Below, one piece after another: positions 1-9,418 of a stretch of DNA of 64,000 nt (position 1 is the stretch's first letter; each line of letters begins with the position of its first letter). The position numbers and the translations under genes were made by a program. Source of the DNA: Pseudomonas viridiflava (GTDB taxonomy: Bacteria; Pseudomonadota; Gammaproteobacteria; Pseudomonadales; Pseudomonadaceae); NCBI RefSeq assembly GCF_003702045.1, contig NZ_RBTP01000012.1, positions 868,001 to 932,000 of the forward strand, given 5' to 3'. The notes beneath the pieces are model-generated. The model was not told the origin of the DNA, made no database searches, and saw only the letters and a list, made by a program, of their open reading frames with translations.

Positions 1-237
1 GTGATCGCCAACATGACGCCGGTGCCGCGTCTCGGTTACCGCGTGGGTGTGCCGTTCGATGGCAAGTGGGTCGAACTGGTCAATACGGATGCCGAGATGT
101 ATGCCGGTTCGAACCTGGGCAACGGTGGTGGTGTGATCGCCGAGGATCAGCAGGCGCACGGCCAACCCGTTTCGCTGACGCTGGACCTGCCGCCATTGGC
201 CGTGTTGATTCTCAAGCCGCGAGGCAACGAGGGCTGA
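1..237 (+). CDS. glgB: 1,4-alpha-glucan branching enzyme, C-terminal fragment
   Basis: Only the last 78 residues are present; the gene enters from the left edge. The residues resemble the C-terminal all-beta domain of GlgB, the glycoside hydrolase family 13 enzyme that makes alpha-1,6 branches in glycogen. Recognisable pieces are [15 protein letters not shown] and [18 protein letters not shown], followed by the usual ending with a leucine/isoleucine-rich beta strand (LAVLILKPR). The stop is TGA, with TAG directly after it. The catalytic domain lies outside the window and cannot be checked. The GTG at base 1 is not the real start. Identification rests on the C-terminal signature alone. Confidence 0.85.
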   Translation: MIANMTPVPRLGYRVGVPFDGKWVELVNTDAEMYAGSNLGNGGGVIAEDQQAHGQPVSLTLDLPPLAVLILKPRGNEG

Positions 238-351
238 TAGAGGTCCTCGGTGAGTTGCCTACTGCTTATTGTCCGCGCGCCGTCTCCCAAGTGATACCTG
301 ATTGGAAGGCGGCGCTACAGCGGTGACTGAGGAGCCGGTTTCCACACACGG

Positions 352-3024
352 TTACCAACTCAGCCTGACCCCCAGGCTGAGTCCTGTTTCTCTTCTATCG
401 TTATCACCCAGATCTCGCGTGTGGGCCACGCCCAGATAGACACCTGTCTCATCAGACAGGCGCGCCAGCAACCCCGCACCCAGGCTTGCGGTCTTCGCGT
501 CATGCTCTGTTCTAATCCGTTCTACGCCTTCGTAAATAACCGTATCGTGCCCTTTGGCATTGCGCCACAGATCGGCCTGTAAGTAAGGCCCGATGGGCAT
601 GCCAAGCAGCTCATACCGCCCCTCAAACCGCAGCCCCAGTCGTGCTGTATCTCGGGACTGATTATCGAATTCGATGGATGAAATACCGTCGTGCTGGTCA
701 TCCAGCGTTACGCGCTGGTGAATCCATTGCACCTGCGGCTCGGCTACCCAGCGGACGCCCAAGGGCAGGGGATAACCGGCTTCGACGGACAGACTCAGAA
801 CACGCCCCTCTGCATCGGTGCGCACACCGCGTTCGGAGCGGGTGGCACCGTCCAGGCGCGTGCCCATTGCCACAGCGTCGATGTAGCCATTCCCGGAACC
901 AGTCCGGGTCCAGTAGGCCCCGATGCTGTCTCCTTGCAGGCTCAAGCGGCCGGTGTGGTTGTCTTGAAAGCCGCCAGCGAAGCCTTCGATACGTCCTTTC
1001 AAGCGATTGTGCGCAATGAAAACGCCTATGCGGTGGGTCGCGTCCGCGCCGGGTTGCCAGGTGAACAGGTCATGCCCGATCTGATAGCCCGCAAGCGAGG
1101 CATCCAGACTCGGGCTGACGGTGCCAGACCAGCGCTGCCGCAGGTCACTGCCGAATACACGCGCCCATCCCGCAGGGGCCCTGCCTTTTTGAGTCAATAG
1201 GCTCTGGTCGCCCTGCCGTTCGTGAAACGACCCCAATGACGAGAGTCCCAGGATCGCTGCAGCCGGTGCGACGACCACATGGTTGGGCACTTCCTGTCGA
1301 TACAGCGCAATAGGCGCCGCGCCGCGTACAGGTTGGGGCAGCGGTGGTGTACCGATGGCGGCGACGGGTAGGGTTGCGGCAGGCTGCGGTGCTGGCGCAA
1401 TCGTGGGTGGCGCAGGTTTTGGCTCCAAAGGCGAAACGGGGGGCTCAGGCTCGGGCGGGGTTGGAGCGGTGGGATCGGGTGAGGGCACGGGTGTAGGGGA
1501 AGGCGTAGGTATTGGTGTGGGTTCCGGCGTAGGCTCGGGCTGTGTGGGCAGTTCGGCAATGATTTCGGGAGGTGACAGCACGGATGAGCGCAGGAACCAG
1601 CTGTTTTCGCTGCCTGCCGTGGCTCCGCCCTTGAAGAGGTAATACTGGTAGGCCCCGACCGACAACGAATTGTGCAGTGAGAAGGCAGTGTTTTCACTGG
1701 TTGCACCCTGTGTGGCCTGTACCACTTCAATGCCGTTACCACGTGTCAACGCGCCCAGGCCCCCCGTGTTGTTGACAGTTAACCGGGTCGTCCCGCTGAT
1801 CAGACCTTGAGCAACGATCAGCCTGTCGCTCGCGGAGGCATCGTCGCCCAGCACCGATTGCATCAACAACTGCCCGTTTTGGCCGGTGTAGTTGCCTCGC
1901 ACGGTCAGGGTGTCCTGAGTTGCGCCGCCGCTCAGGTCCACTGCGCCTGCATTGTTCAGCGTGACAGCCGAGAGACTGTTGAATGGCGCCAGCGTGCCTG
2001 AGGCAGAGGACAGCCGGCTGCTGGCATCCACATTCATGACGCCAGCGCCGCTGACACTGTCGCCCAACGTAAACGTGCCTGCCAGGTCCAGTTGAGAACC
2101 ATTGTTCACGTTGACCGTTTCCCACTGGCGGTATCGGCCCGGCGTCGAGGATGCCGTGTTATCGAATGTCAGGGCATCAATGCCCAGGCCCCCGTCGAGC
2201 GCGCTGTTGGTGCTCAGGTAATACTCGCTGAGGTTGTACAGGCCGGCGACGTCGTCACCCTCTGCCATGAGGACACTGCTGCGCACCTGGCCACCGTCTC
2301 GCCAGATGAAAAGGTCATTGCCGAAGCTGGCCCTGATCCCACCGATGATTTCGCCGCCGCTGATCATCACTCGGTCGTCGCCACCGCTGACACTGATCGC
2401 GCCGCCAATCCTGCCGCCTGACACGAGGAGGGTGTCGCGGCCAAACCCTGTGACCAGATTGCCGATGACGGTGCCGCCGGACAGATCGAATACGTTGTTG
2501 TCCAGCTTCATGTCCACGCGGCCAATACTCCCGCCGCTCATAGTCGCCTGATCTCCGTCCTCGAATGCCCGGGTGATCGTGCCGCCCGTCATCCGAAAGG
2601 TGTCCAGACCATCCCCTTGCGCAAGCGAGCCAATCGTTCCTGCACTCATGAGGAAGTCGTCCGGCTCGGTGCCTTGGCTGACTTCACCGCCCACAGAACC
2701 TGCCGATATCGTGAACTGATCGCTGCCTGCGCCTTGAACGACATTGCCAGTGATACGTCCCGAGTTCATGTCCAGCCTGTCCCGGCCCGCACCGTAGGTC
2801 ACATTACCCACAACAGCGCCGCTGCCGCCTTCGGGGAATATCAATGTGTTATTTGCACTGGAATAAACCACCGAGCCGCTGCTGCCGCTATCGCACAGTT
2901 GAACGCCGCCGCCAGGCGCGGAGCCCAGGGCGCAAGCGCCTTCGGCACGGGGGGACACGATGACCAGTAACGCGATGGCCGCAAGTTTAGGTCTGTCGCT
3001 GGGGTTGAAAGACTTGAGGGTCAT
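352..3024 (-). CDS. Type Va autotransporter with short beta-helix repeats
   Basis: An 890-residue secreted protein. A signal peptide covers about residues 1-29. Residues 80-230 hold about eight repeats, 19-20 residues apart, with the core SGG-x-I-x-G (near 88, 107, 127, 147, 163, 182, 202, 222) and acidic Gly-Asp turns (GAGRD, GFGRD, SGGDD). Residues 490-555 are a Pro/Thr/Glu linker (PTPEPTPIPTP). Residues 617-890 look like a 12-strand autotransporter beta-barrel, ending in the aromatic Trp of outer-membrane proteins. The start ATG has a GGGAGAG ribosome site 7 bases upstream. The passenger should form a surface beta-solenoid. No protease or lipase motif is visible, so adhesin is the likeliest role, but the function is unknown. 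It stands alone with no operon partner. Confidence 0.85.
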   Translation of the reverse strand: MTLKSFNPSDRPKLAAIALLVIVSPRAEGACALGSAPGGGVQLCDSGSSGSVVYSSANNTLIFPEGGSGAVVGNVTYGAGRDRLDMNSGRITGNVVQGAGSDQFTISAGSVGGEVSQGTEPDDFLMSAGTIGSLAQGDGLDTFRMTGGTITRAFEDGDQATMSGGSIGRVDMKLDNNVFDLSGGTVIGNLVTGFGRDTLLVSGGRIGGAISVSGGDDRVMISGGEIIGGIRASFGNDLFIWRDGGQVRSSVLMAEGDDVAGLYNLSEYYLSTNSALDGGLGIDALTFDNTASSTPGRYRQWETVNVNNGSQLDLAGTFTLGDSVSGAGVMNVDASSRLSSASGTLAPFNSLSAVTLNNAGAVDLSGGATQDTLTVRGNYTGQNGQLLMQSVLGDDASASDRLIVAQGLISGTTRLTVNNTGGLGALTRGNGIEVVQATQGATSENTAFSLHNSLSVGAYQYYLFKGGATAGSENSWFLRSSVLSPPEIIAELPTQPEPTPEPTPIPTPSPTPVPSPDPTAPTPPEPEPPVSPLEPKPAPPTIAPAPQPAATLPVAAIGTPPLPQPVRGAAPIALYRQEVPNHVVVAPAAAILGLSSLGSFHERQGDQSLLTQKGRAPAGWARVFGSDLRQRWSGTVSPSLDASLAGYQIGHDLFTWQPGADATHRIGVFIAHNRLKGRIEGFAGGFQDNHTGRLSLQGDSIGAYWTRTGSGNGYIDAVAMGTRLDGATRSERGVRTDAEGRVLSLSVEAGYPLPLGVRWVAEPQVQWIHQRVTLDDQHDGISSIEFDNQSRDTARLGLRFEGRYELLGMPIGPYLQADLWRNAKGHDTVIYEGVERIRTEHDAKTASLGAGLLARLSDETGVYLGVAHTRDLGDNDRRETGLSLGVRLSW

Positions 3025-3281
3025 GACTGCTCTCCCTGTGATGGTGGACAGGGAGGCTATTTAAGGAACACACGTGCCCGACTGCCACGCAAATGACGTC
3101 GCGAGTGAGGCTGGCGACGACTGCTCTGCCAGCCTCTTCCGAGGCCCGCAGCATCAAGTCAAGAGGGGATCCAAACAAGCGTCAAGAAACTGGCCGACCA
3201 ACGGCCAATCAATTGACCGCGTTGGTAAATGCTGGAACAAGCAGGAAAAAGCTTATGCCTTTAGCCTCTTTCAAATGACGT

Positions 3282-4493
3282 TCAGGCCTGTTGTGGCGCG
3301 CGACGGGACAACCACAGCGTCAAGCACAGCGCGCACACTGACAGCAGCGAGGCATAGAAGAAAATCCAGTCATAACCCTGGCCCAGTGCAATGGCACCCA
3401 TGACCGGACCTGCAATGGCCAGCGCCAGGTCGAAGAACACGGCATAGGCACTCAAGCCGGCGCCTCGACTGGGCGTGGGCACACGCTTGATCGCTTCCAC
3501 ACCCAAGGCCGGGTAGACCAGCGAAAGACCCACGCCGGTCAAACCCGCACCTGCCAGTGCAAAAGCGCTGCTGGGCGACAACCACAGCAATACCAGTCCA
3601 CAGGTTTCTACTGCCATACAGAGAATGGCCGCGTTGAAACCGCCCAGTCGATTGATCGCGCCGATGAACAGCAACCGGGCAAGGATGAAACACACGCCGA
3701 ACATGCTCAGGCAATAAGCGGCGCCTTCCCAGCCGCGGCTCAGGTAGAAGAGGGTGATGAAGGTGGTCAGGGTGCCGTAGCCGATGGAGGAAAGGGTCAG
3801 CCCCAGCCCATAAGGAGCGATGCGCCCGAACACTGACCAATAAGGCAGACGCTCGCCTGTAATGATAGGCACTGACGGTTTGTTACGGATCAGCCAGAGC
3901 GCGGCACCGGCCATGACCATGAGCGCAATGCCCAGGCTGTTGAAACCCACCGCATCGATCACGACCACGCCCAGCGGTGCGCCAATGGCAATGGCTCCGT
4001 AAGACGCGATGCCGTTCCATGAAATCGATTTTGCCGTGTGTTCCGAGCCCACTTTGCCGATGCACCAACTGATGGTGCCGACGCCGATCAGACCTTGGGA
4101 CACGCCCAGAAACAGCCTGGCCAGAATCAGGATCGACAGGCTCACGGTTGCGAAATCCTCCAGCAGCGTGGCCAGCAAGGTCATCGCGCCGCTGATACCG
4201 ATGCCCCTCAGCCCGAAAACAATTGAGCGCTTGCTGCCCAGCGTGTCCGTCGCACGTCCCGCAAAGGGGCGGCTGAGCAGGGTGGCGAGGTACTGCGAGG
4301 CAATGGCCAGGCCTGCCACCAGAGGGCTGAAACCCAACTGATCATGGACATAGCCTGGTAGCACGGCGATGGGTAAGCCGATGCACAGAAAGGCCACGAA
4401 CGTGTAGAAAACGATTGAAATGATTTGCAGCGTGATCGTCATCGAACTTGGCTGCGTGGCAGGTTGTTGAGGTGAGGCGACAGGCATTGGCAC
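3282..4493 (-). CDS. MFS transporter, YhhS/YfcJ-like
   Basis: A 403-residue major facilitator with about 12 hydrophobic segments. The loop between helices 2 and 3 carries the MFS signature-like GRATDTLGSKR (near residue 80). The order of segments and the GLSLVYPALGVEAI stretch in the second half resemble the YhhS/YfcJ sugar-efflux-like group of drug:H+ antiporters. It probably exports a small molecule across the inner membrane; the substrate cannot be read from the sequence. The N-terminal 17 residues are polar, and a second Met (MTITLQ) could be the true start. It is separated from its neighbours and is probably monocistronic. Confidence 0.8.
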   Translation of the reverse strand: MPMPVASPQQPATQPSSMTITLQIISIVFYTFVAFLCIGLPIAVLPGYVHDQLGFSPLVAGLAIASQYLATLLSRPFAGRATDTLGSKRSIVFGLRGIGISGAMTLLATLLEDFATVSLSILILARLFLGVSQGLIGVGTISWCIGKVGSEHTAKSISWNGIASYGAIAIGAPLGVVVIDAVGFNSLGIALMVMAGAALWLIRNKPSVPIITGERLPYWSVFGRIAPYGLGLTLSSIGYGTLTTFITLFYLSRGWEGAAYCLSMFGVCFILARLLFIGAINRLGGFNAAILCMAVETCGLVLLWLSPSSAFALAGAGLTGVGLSLVYPALGVEAIKRVPTPSRGAGLSAYAVFFDLALAIAGPVMGAIALGQGYDWIFFYASLLSVCALCLTLWLSRRAPQQA

Positions 4494-4649
4494 GTTCGCT
4501 GGCAGGCGGTGGGCGTGCTTTCATCATGGCCTGCACCCGGCATAAAAGAAAGCACGCTAACGGTAGTATGCGTATTTCTATGACGCAGTTGCCGTTCGTT
4601 TGGGATGGTCATAGGATGACTGATCACAAACAATAACAAGAAGGTTTCC

Positions 4650-5783
4650 ATGAAAAAAATACTGGTGCTGGCCGCTGCGGTGGGCTGCTCGTTCGGCCTG
4701 CCTGCCCAGGCGTCGACCTTCGCGTACATCTCTAGCCCTGGGGACGGGCTGATCTCACAGTACAGGCTGGATGACGCCAGTGGCGCGCTCAGCCTGATCG
4801 AGCAGATCAAGGCGGGTGATCAGGTCAACCCGATGGCCCTGTCGCCGGATGGCAAGGCATTGTTCGCGGCCTTGCGCGCCAAGCCTTATCGAGTCGTCAG
4901 CTTCAGTATCGAGCCTGGCACCGGTCACCTGAAGCCATTGGCCCAGGCTCCGCTGGCCGAAAGCATGGCTTACCTGTCTACCGATCACAGCGGTCGCTTC
5001 CTGATGGCGGCATCCTATGGTGCTGATTTACTGAGCGTGCAGCCCATCGACGCCCAGCACCGTCCCAGCGACAGCATCCAGACCTACAAGACCGGCATGC
5101 ACGCGCACTCGGTGCGTACCGACCCCAGCAACCGGTTTGCCTACGCTGGCAATCTGGGCGTTGATCGCGTTCTGCAATACCGCCTGGAACCCAAGGACGG
5201 CAAGCTCGTGCCCATCGGCGAAGGCTATGTCGCGACGCCCGAGAACACCGGACCGCGCCATCTGGCCTTCGCACCGAGCGGCAAGTTTCTGTATGTCGTG
5301 GGCGAAATGTCCGGCACGGTGACTGCGTTTTCCATCGACGACAAGACAGGTGGCTTGAAGCAAATCAACCAGGCCAACGGCATTCCCGAGCGCTTGAAGC
5401 TGGCGCCGGGTCAGGCGCGTGATGCGCGCAACAATGATTTGAAGGACGATCCGACGCCGCGCATCTGGGCGGCCGATGTGCGCATTTCACCGGATGGTAA
5501 CTGGCTGTTCACCAGCGAGCGCACCACCAGCAGCATTTCGGTGTTCAAGGCGGATCCTGCCAGCGGTAAGGTGAGCTTTATCGAAAACTACCCGGTCCAG
5601 GAAAAGCAGCCGCGCAACATCGCCGTGGCGCCGAGCGGGCGCTGGTTGCTGGTCACCGGCGAAAAGGCCGAGAAGGTTGGCAGCTACAGCATCGCGGCGG
5701 ATGGCGCATTGAAGCGCGTGGGTGAAGCGCCGTCTGGCAAAGGCGCGCTGTGGATCGAAATGCTCAGCCAGCCTGCTCAATAA
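4650..5783 (+). CDS. Periplasmic beta-propeller lactonase family protein
   Basis: A 377-residue protein with a clear signal peptide (MKKILVLAAAVGCSFGLPAQA). The body has regularly spaced propeller strands (ALSPDGKALFAAL, LAFAPSGKFLYVVG, VRISPDGNWLFTSE, IAVAPSGRWLLVTG), as in the seven-bladed 6-phosphogluconolactonase (Pgl/YbhE) family. Cytosolic Pgl acts in the pentose phosphate route. This member is exported, so it more likely acts on a periplasmic lactone or serves as a binding propeller. The ribosome site is AAGAAGG before ATG. A perfect hairpin follows at 5801. It is about 156 bases from the divergent MFS gene. Confidence 0.8.
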   Translation: MKKILVLAAAVGCSFGLPAQASTFAYISSPGDGLISQYRLDDASGALSLIEQIKAGDQVNPMALSPDGKALFAALRAKPYRVVSFSIEPGTGHLKPLAQAPLAESMAYLSTDHSGRFLMAASYGADLLSVQPIDAQHRPSDSIQTYKTGMHAHSVRTDPSNRFAYAGNLGVDRVLQYRLEPKDGKLVPIGEGYVATPENTGPRHLAFAPSGKFLYVVGEMSGTVTAFSIDDKTGGLKQINQANGIPERLKLAPGQARDARNNDLKDDPTPRIWAADVRISPDGNWLFTSERTTSSISVFKADPASGKVSFIENYPVQEKQPRNIAVAPSGRWLLVTGEKAEKVGSYSIAADGALKRVGEAPSGKGALWIEMLSQPAQ

Positions 5784-5800
5784 CCCCCACTGCAAAACGC

Positions 5801-5828
5801 GAAAACCCTGCCGCAGGGCAGGGTTTTC
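5801..5828. terminator. Bidirectional Rho-independent terminator
   Basis: A perfect 12-bp stem (GAAAACCCTGCC/GGCAGGGTTTTC) with a GCAG loop lies between the convergent lactonase and ybiT genes. The A and T runs on either flank let it serve both directions. Confidence 0.85.
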
Positions 5829-5860
5829 AAGAACAGCGCGTTCTGTTTCAGGCGTCTGGC

Positions 5861-7450
5861 TTAGAACGCCACGCCCTGACTGCGCAGGTAATCGTCGTAT
5901 GTACCGCTGAAGTCGATCACACCGCTCGGGCTCAGCTCGATGATTCGGGTGGCCAGCGAGGACACGAACTCACGGTCGTGGCTGACGAAGACCAGGGTGC
6001 CTGGGTAGTTTTCCAGCGCGAGGTTGAGGGCCTCGATGGATTCCATGTCCAGGTGGTTGGTCGGCTCGTCCATCACCAGCACGTTAGGCTTTTGCAGAAT
6101 CAGCTTGCCGAACAGCATGCGACCCTGCTCACCACCTGAAATCACCTTGACCGACTTCAGGATCTCATCGTTGGAGAACAGCATGCGGCCCAAGGTGCCA
6201 CGTACCAGTTGCTCGCCGCCTTGGGTCCATTGGCCCATCCAGTCGAAGAGGGTGCTGTCGTCTTCGAAATCGTGGGCGTGGTCCTGAGCGTAGTAACCGA
6301 TCTCTGCCGACTCGGTCCATTTCACCGAGCCTGCATCCGGTTGCAACTCGTTGACCAGTGTGCGCAGCAGGGTGGTCTTGCCGATACCGTTCGGGCCAAT
6401 GATCGCCACGCGCTCGCCGGCTTCAACGGTGAAGCTGAAGTCCTTGAACAGCGGCACGCCGTCGAACCCCTTTGCCATGCGTTCGACCACAACCGCCTGA
6501 CGGTGCAGCTTCTTGGTCTGCTCGAAACGGATGAACGGGCTGACACGGCTGGACGGCTTGACCTCGGCCAGCTGGATCTTGTCGATCTGCTTGGCGCGGG
6601 AAGTGGCCTGCTTGGCTTTGGAGGCGTTGGCCGAGAAGCGGCTGACGAACGATTGCAGTTCGGAGATCTGCGCCTTCTTCTTGGCGTTGTCAGACAGCAA
6701 CTGCTCGCGGGACTGGGTCGCCACGGTCATGTATTCGTCGTAGTTGCCCGGGAACAGACGCAGCTCACCGTAATCCAGGTCAGCCATGTGAGTACACACG
6801 CTGTTCAGGAAGTGACGGTCGTGGGAGATGATAATCATCAGGCTGTTACGCTGGGTCAGAATGTTTTCCAGCCAGCGAATGGTGTTGATGTCCAGGTGGT
6901 TGGTCGGTTCGTCGAGCAACAGCACTTCCGGATCGGAGAACAGTGCCTGCGCCAGCAGTACGCGCAGTTTCCAGCCCGGCGACACTTCGCTCATCGGGCC
7001 ATTGTGCTGCTCGATGCCGATACCCAGACCCAGCAACAGTTCACCGGCGCGGGACTCGGCCGTGTAGCCGTCCATTTCAGCGAATTCGGTTTCCAGCTCG
7101 GCAACGGCCATGCCGTCGTCTTCGCTCATTTCCGGCAACGAGTAGATGCGATCGCGCTCGGCTTTGACCTTCCACAGTTCTTCGTGACCCATGATCACGG
7201 TGTCGAGCACGGTGAACTCTTCGTAGGCGAACTGATCCTGGCGCAGCTTACCCAGACGCACGTTCGGCTCCAGCATCACCTGACCACCCGAAGGCTCAAG
7301 ATCGCCGCCCAGGATTTTCATGAACGTGGATTTACCGCAGCCGTTGGCGCCGATCAGGCCATAACGGTTACCGGCACCAAACTTGACCGAGACGTTCTCG
7401 AACAAGGGCTTAGGGCCGAACTGCATCGTGATGTTAGCTGTGGAGATCAA
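5861..7450 (-). CDS. ybiT: ABC-F family ATPase YbiT
   Basis: A 529-residue protein with two ABC ATPase domains and no membrane segment, the size of E. coli YbiT (530). Walker A motifs are GANGCGKST (about residue 34) and GPNGIGKTT. Walker B/DEPTNHLD occurs in both halves, and the signature regions are [11 protein letters not shown] and [10 protein letters not shown]. The inter-domain linker (residues about 240-315) is lysine/glutamine rich, as in ABC-F proteins that bind the ribosomal E site and relieve stalled translation. The family role is established; a specific role in this organism is inferred. The gene begins only about 20 bases from the integrase remnant, so its promoter region lies inside or beside the island edge. 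Confidence 0.9.
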   Translation of the reverse strand: MISTANITMQFGPKPLFENVSVKFGAGNRYGLIGANGCGKSTFMKILGGDLEPSGGQVMLEPNVRLGKLRQDQFAYEEFTVLDTVIMGHEELWKVKAERDRIYSLPEMSEDDGMAVAELETEFAEMDGYTAESRAGELLLGLGIGIEQHNGPMSEVSPGWKLRVLLAQALFSDPEVLLLDEPTNHLDINTIRWLENILTQRNSLMIIISHDRHFLNSVCTHMADLDYGELRLFPGNYDEYMTVATQSREQLLSDNAKKKAQISELQSFVSRFSANASKAKQATSRAKQIDKIQLAEVKPSSRVSPFIRFEQTKKLHRQAVVVERMAKGFDGVPLFKDFSFTVEAGERVAIIGPNGIGKTTLLRTLVNELQPDAGSVKWTESAEIGYYAQDHAHDFEDDSTLFDWMGQWTQGGEQLVRGTLGRMLFSNDEILKSVKVISGGEQGRMLFGKLILQKPNVLVMDEPTNHLDMESIEALNLALENYPGTLVFVSHDREFVSSLATRIIELSPSGVIDFSGTYDDYLRSQGVAF

Positions 7451-7470
7451 TTACTTTACCTATCAATTAG

Positions 7471-7700
7471 TTACGCGGCTCTGGATTTAGCCTTGGACCA
7501 ACTTGGACCAATTTGAAGCTTTTCCATCTCGCCCCAGTTGCCGCTTGAGCTAAGCCAGCGCGCATATGTGGAGAGCAGCATCTGGACTGAGTGTCCGAGC
7601 TGTTGGACGATAAGGGAGGGGTTCATTCCAGACATTGCGCATATTGTCGCATAAGTATGACGACAGTTGTACGGTGGCCGGTGTCGAAGAGGCACCGGCG
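7471..7700 (-). pseudogene. Tyrosine recombinase (phage integrase) C-terminal remnant
   Basis: About 75 residues match the catalytic end of a phage integrase: PPYNCRHTYAT (box II arginine), then LGHS (second histidine) and STYARW (the nucleophilic tyrosine). The residues upstream of about base 7700 lose similarity and the N-terminal core-binding domain is absent. It is therefore a broken copy, oriented towards the ybiT end of the island, where an attachment site would be expected. No duplicate att core can be seen by eye. The tail contains a short direct repeat (TTGGACCAA twice). Not likely active. Confidence 0.8.
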
Positions 7701-8041
7701 CTGGTTTGGTCGGAATAGAAGGCGTCGCAATTGCGATCAATCCTTGCAGCCGGGTAATCGATTTCGAAGTCAGCGATGAGTCGCGCCATCAGCGTGCTGC
7801 TGAGGCCGATCAGGTTCTTGGCTGCATGCGGGACAGACCTCGGGCGCGCACTTCCTTGATGCGCACGACGTTCATAGGCTCTACGATAAGTTCATGCTGT
7901 GGCCGGTAAATACCGCGCCAGGCTTGTATCGAAGTTGAGGTGTGAGCCTGTCAATCTTTCCTGCCGGCGTTGAGTGGGCGTTCTGCCTAAGGTTGCTTCT
8001 TGACCGCGAGCCCCTCAGGGCTCGGGTCCTGCTGATAGCTG
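7701..8041. other. Degenerate island DNA without a supported gene
   Basis: This stretch between the integrase tail and the small CxxC protein has only short open frames interrupted by stops. Minus-strand fragments (for example MNVVRIKEVRARGLSRM near 7810-7870) look like eroded coding DNA, but I cannot assign a family. Confidence 0.5.
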
Positions 8042-8161
8042 TCAGATGATATTGCTGTAAATCAGCCACGTCAGAACAGCGCCCGCGCCAAAGAAGGTGC
8101 CGGACCAAAAAATCTTGCTCATTTGGCCTAGGATCAGGGTATTGCAGTTTTTGCAGCGCAT
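8042..8161 (-). CDS. 39-residue zinc-knuckle/membrane small protein
   Basis: A small frame of 39 residues starts with MRCKNC, giving a Cys-x2-Cys pair (CKNC) in the first six residues. A hydrophobic segment of about 20 residues follows (SGTFFGAGAVLTWLIYS). A ribosome site (GAGG, about 8 bases before ATG) favours this start over the much longer upstream extension. That extension belongs to the eroded pseudogene described next. I do not recognise the family. The layout suggests an inner-membrane protein with a short metal-binding or redox cap. It sits within the decayed island, so it could be phage cargo or a chance frame. Confidence 0.45.
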   Translation of the reverse strand: MRCKNCNTLILGQMSKIFWSGTFFGAGAVLTWLIYSNII

Positions 8162-8338
8162 TGCGGAAACCTCACTTTTAGATTCACAAGCGGAATGCCT
8201 GTTATCTAAATAGTGGGAACGCAATGCCCCTTTTTGGGGGTAAAAAGCCAAAAAATCGAACCTGTTTTTTAATCGCCGCAGAAAGAGACCATCGCTTTGT
8301 CGTGATCCGTAAACAAATCGAATTATGTATCCGAGCAA

Positions 8339-9119
8339 TTTAGCTATCTGCTGATAGCTCGGTCGATCGAACCGGCACAGCGCGCCGCCAGTTGTGGCGA
8401 CGCTACTCTGGGTCGCTTTACGCTTCATCCGCGCCCACCAGTCAGCCTTGCTGCAGCCACTGGCGATGATTGGGTAGACCTGCTTTGCGCCTGTGAGAAA
8501 GAACAGGTCGCAGTTGCCCTCCAGCTTGCGGCCATTGATCGTTGGTCACTCCAGATCAAACGGCTGCGCTTTCCAGAAGTCTCCGATCTGCAGCACGCCG
8601 ACACCCGCATCTGCCAGCGGCATCACTATCGTGGCGTGTTTACTCTCTGTCGTAGTCTTTCGGTGCCGGATCTTGCCTACCCGGAGCGGTTTGTCTGCTC
8701 GAATGCTGGCCATCATGTTGATCGGGGTCACCTCGGTTGAGCATCCAACTGTCCGCGGGTATTTGTGGATCACTCTGATTTTGAGACCGATGGGGCAGAA
8801 CCTCGTCACAGGGGGCGGCAGGTATCTGCGTTTACGGATCAGGGCTTCGAAAGGCTCGCCGTCCCGACTGCCGGTTTCTTGGGCGAAACCGGCTAAGCCT
8901 CGATCATCGTCGCGGTACTCCAACCAGACAATGGGCACCTGCCGGCGCTGCGAGCATTCATACGCAAAGTCGAGGCTGGCGGATGGCGGGATGTGCTTCG
9001 CCGGTGTTGGCAATCGTGACGATCAGATCGTCCAGATCATCGTTGGCGACCAGTACGTGGCGCAGCATGTAGGCGCTGGTCCGCCCACCGGAAAAGCTGA
9101 CGACCGTCGTCCCGGACAT
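8339..9119 (-). pseudogene. Phage-type PAPS-reductase-like (ATP pyrophosphatase) gene, disrupted
   Basis: Joined across two lesions, this reads as the phage-encoded phosphoadenosine-phosphosulfate-reductase-like family. The PP-loop is VVSFSGGRTSAYML; ANTGEAHP then aligns with the family's NTG-x-EHP. After a frame change come SLDFAYECSQRRQVPIVWLEYRD, RVIHKYPRTVGC, IGDFWKAQPFDLE, GNCDLFFLTGAKQ and ADWWARM...DRPSYQQIAK. Lesion 1 is a 7-bp imperfect tandem duplication (CCGCCAT/CCGCCAG on the coding strand, 8976-8989); removing one copy restores HPASLDF. Lesion 2 is a TGA at 8546-8548 where Trp is expected. The C-terminus is lost after about 8339. It is clearly inactivated. Confidence 0.75.
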
Positions 9120-9418
9120 TTGTAGGGAAACATGCGAATTTCTCGCCGGGATGGCGTGATTCGTTGAAGCGGGGTTAGGGGTATTCGTATTGATGCATCC
9201 AATACCCAAAGAAAGTATTGGCTCAATCGGTCTACCGGTGAGACGCCGGGGTGAACCCTTGAATTTAGCGCTTTTTGAATAGATGAAACATACCGTTACA
9301 AGAACCTTGAGTGTCTAAACCCCTCATTTGCGGGGGTTAGCGTCTGAACCCGACGGACGGCGGTAGTGGTGAATGGCTTGCTTGACGACACAGGGGAACA
9401 TGACATGGAGTACTCGAT
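9120..9418. other. Island intergenic region with hairpin
   Basis: No supported gene. A hairpin lies at about 9320-9340 (AACCCC, loop, GGGGGTT); it lacks a clear T-run on the plus strand and could be an old terminator. The chemoreceptor ribosome site lies at the right end. Confidence 0.5.

Noticed and set aside
6209..7516. 435-residue plus-strand frame opposite ybiT
   Set aside because: Antisense shadow of an ABC-F gene with both Walker motifs intact.
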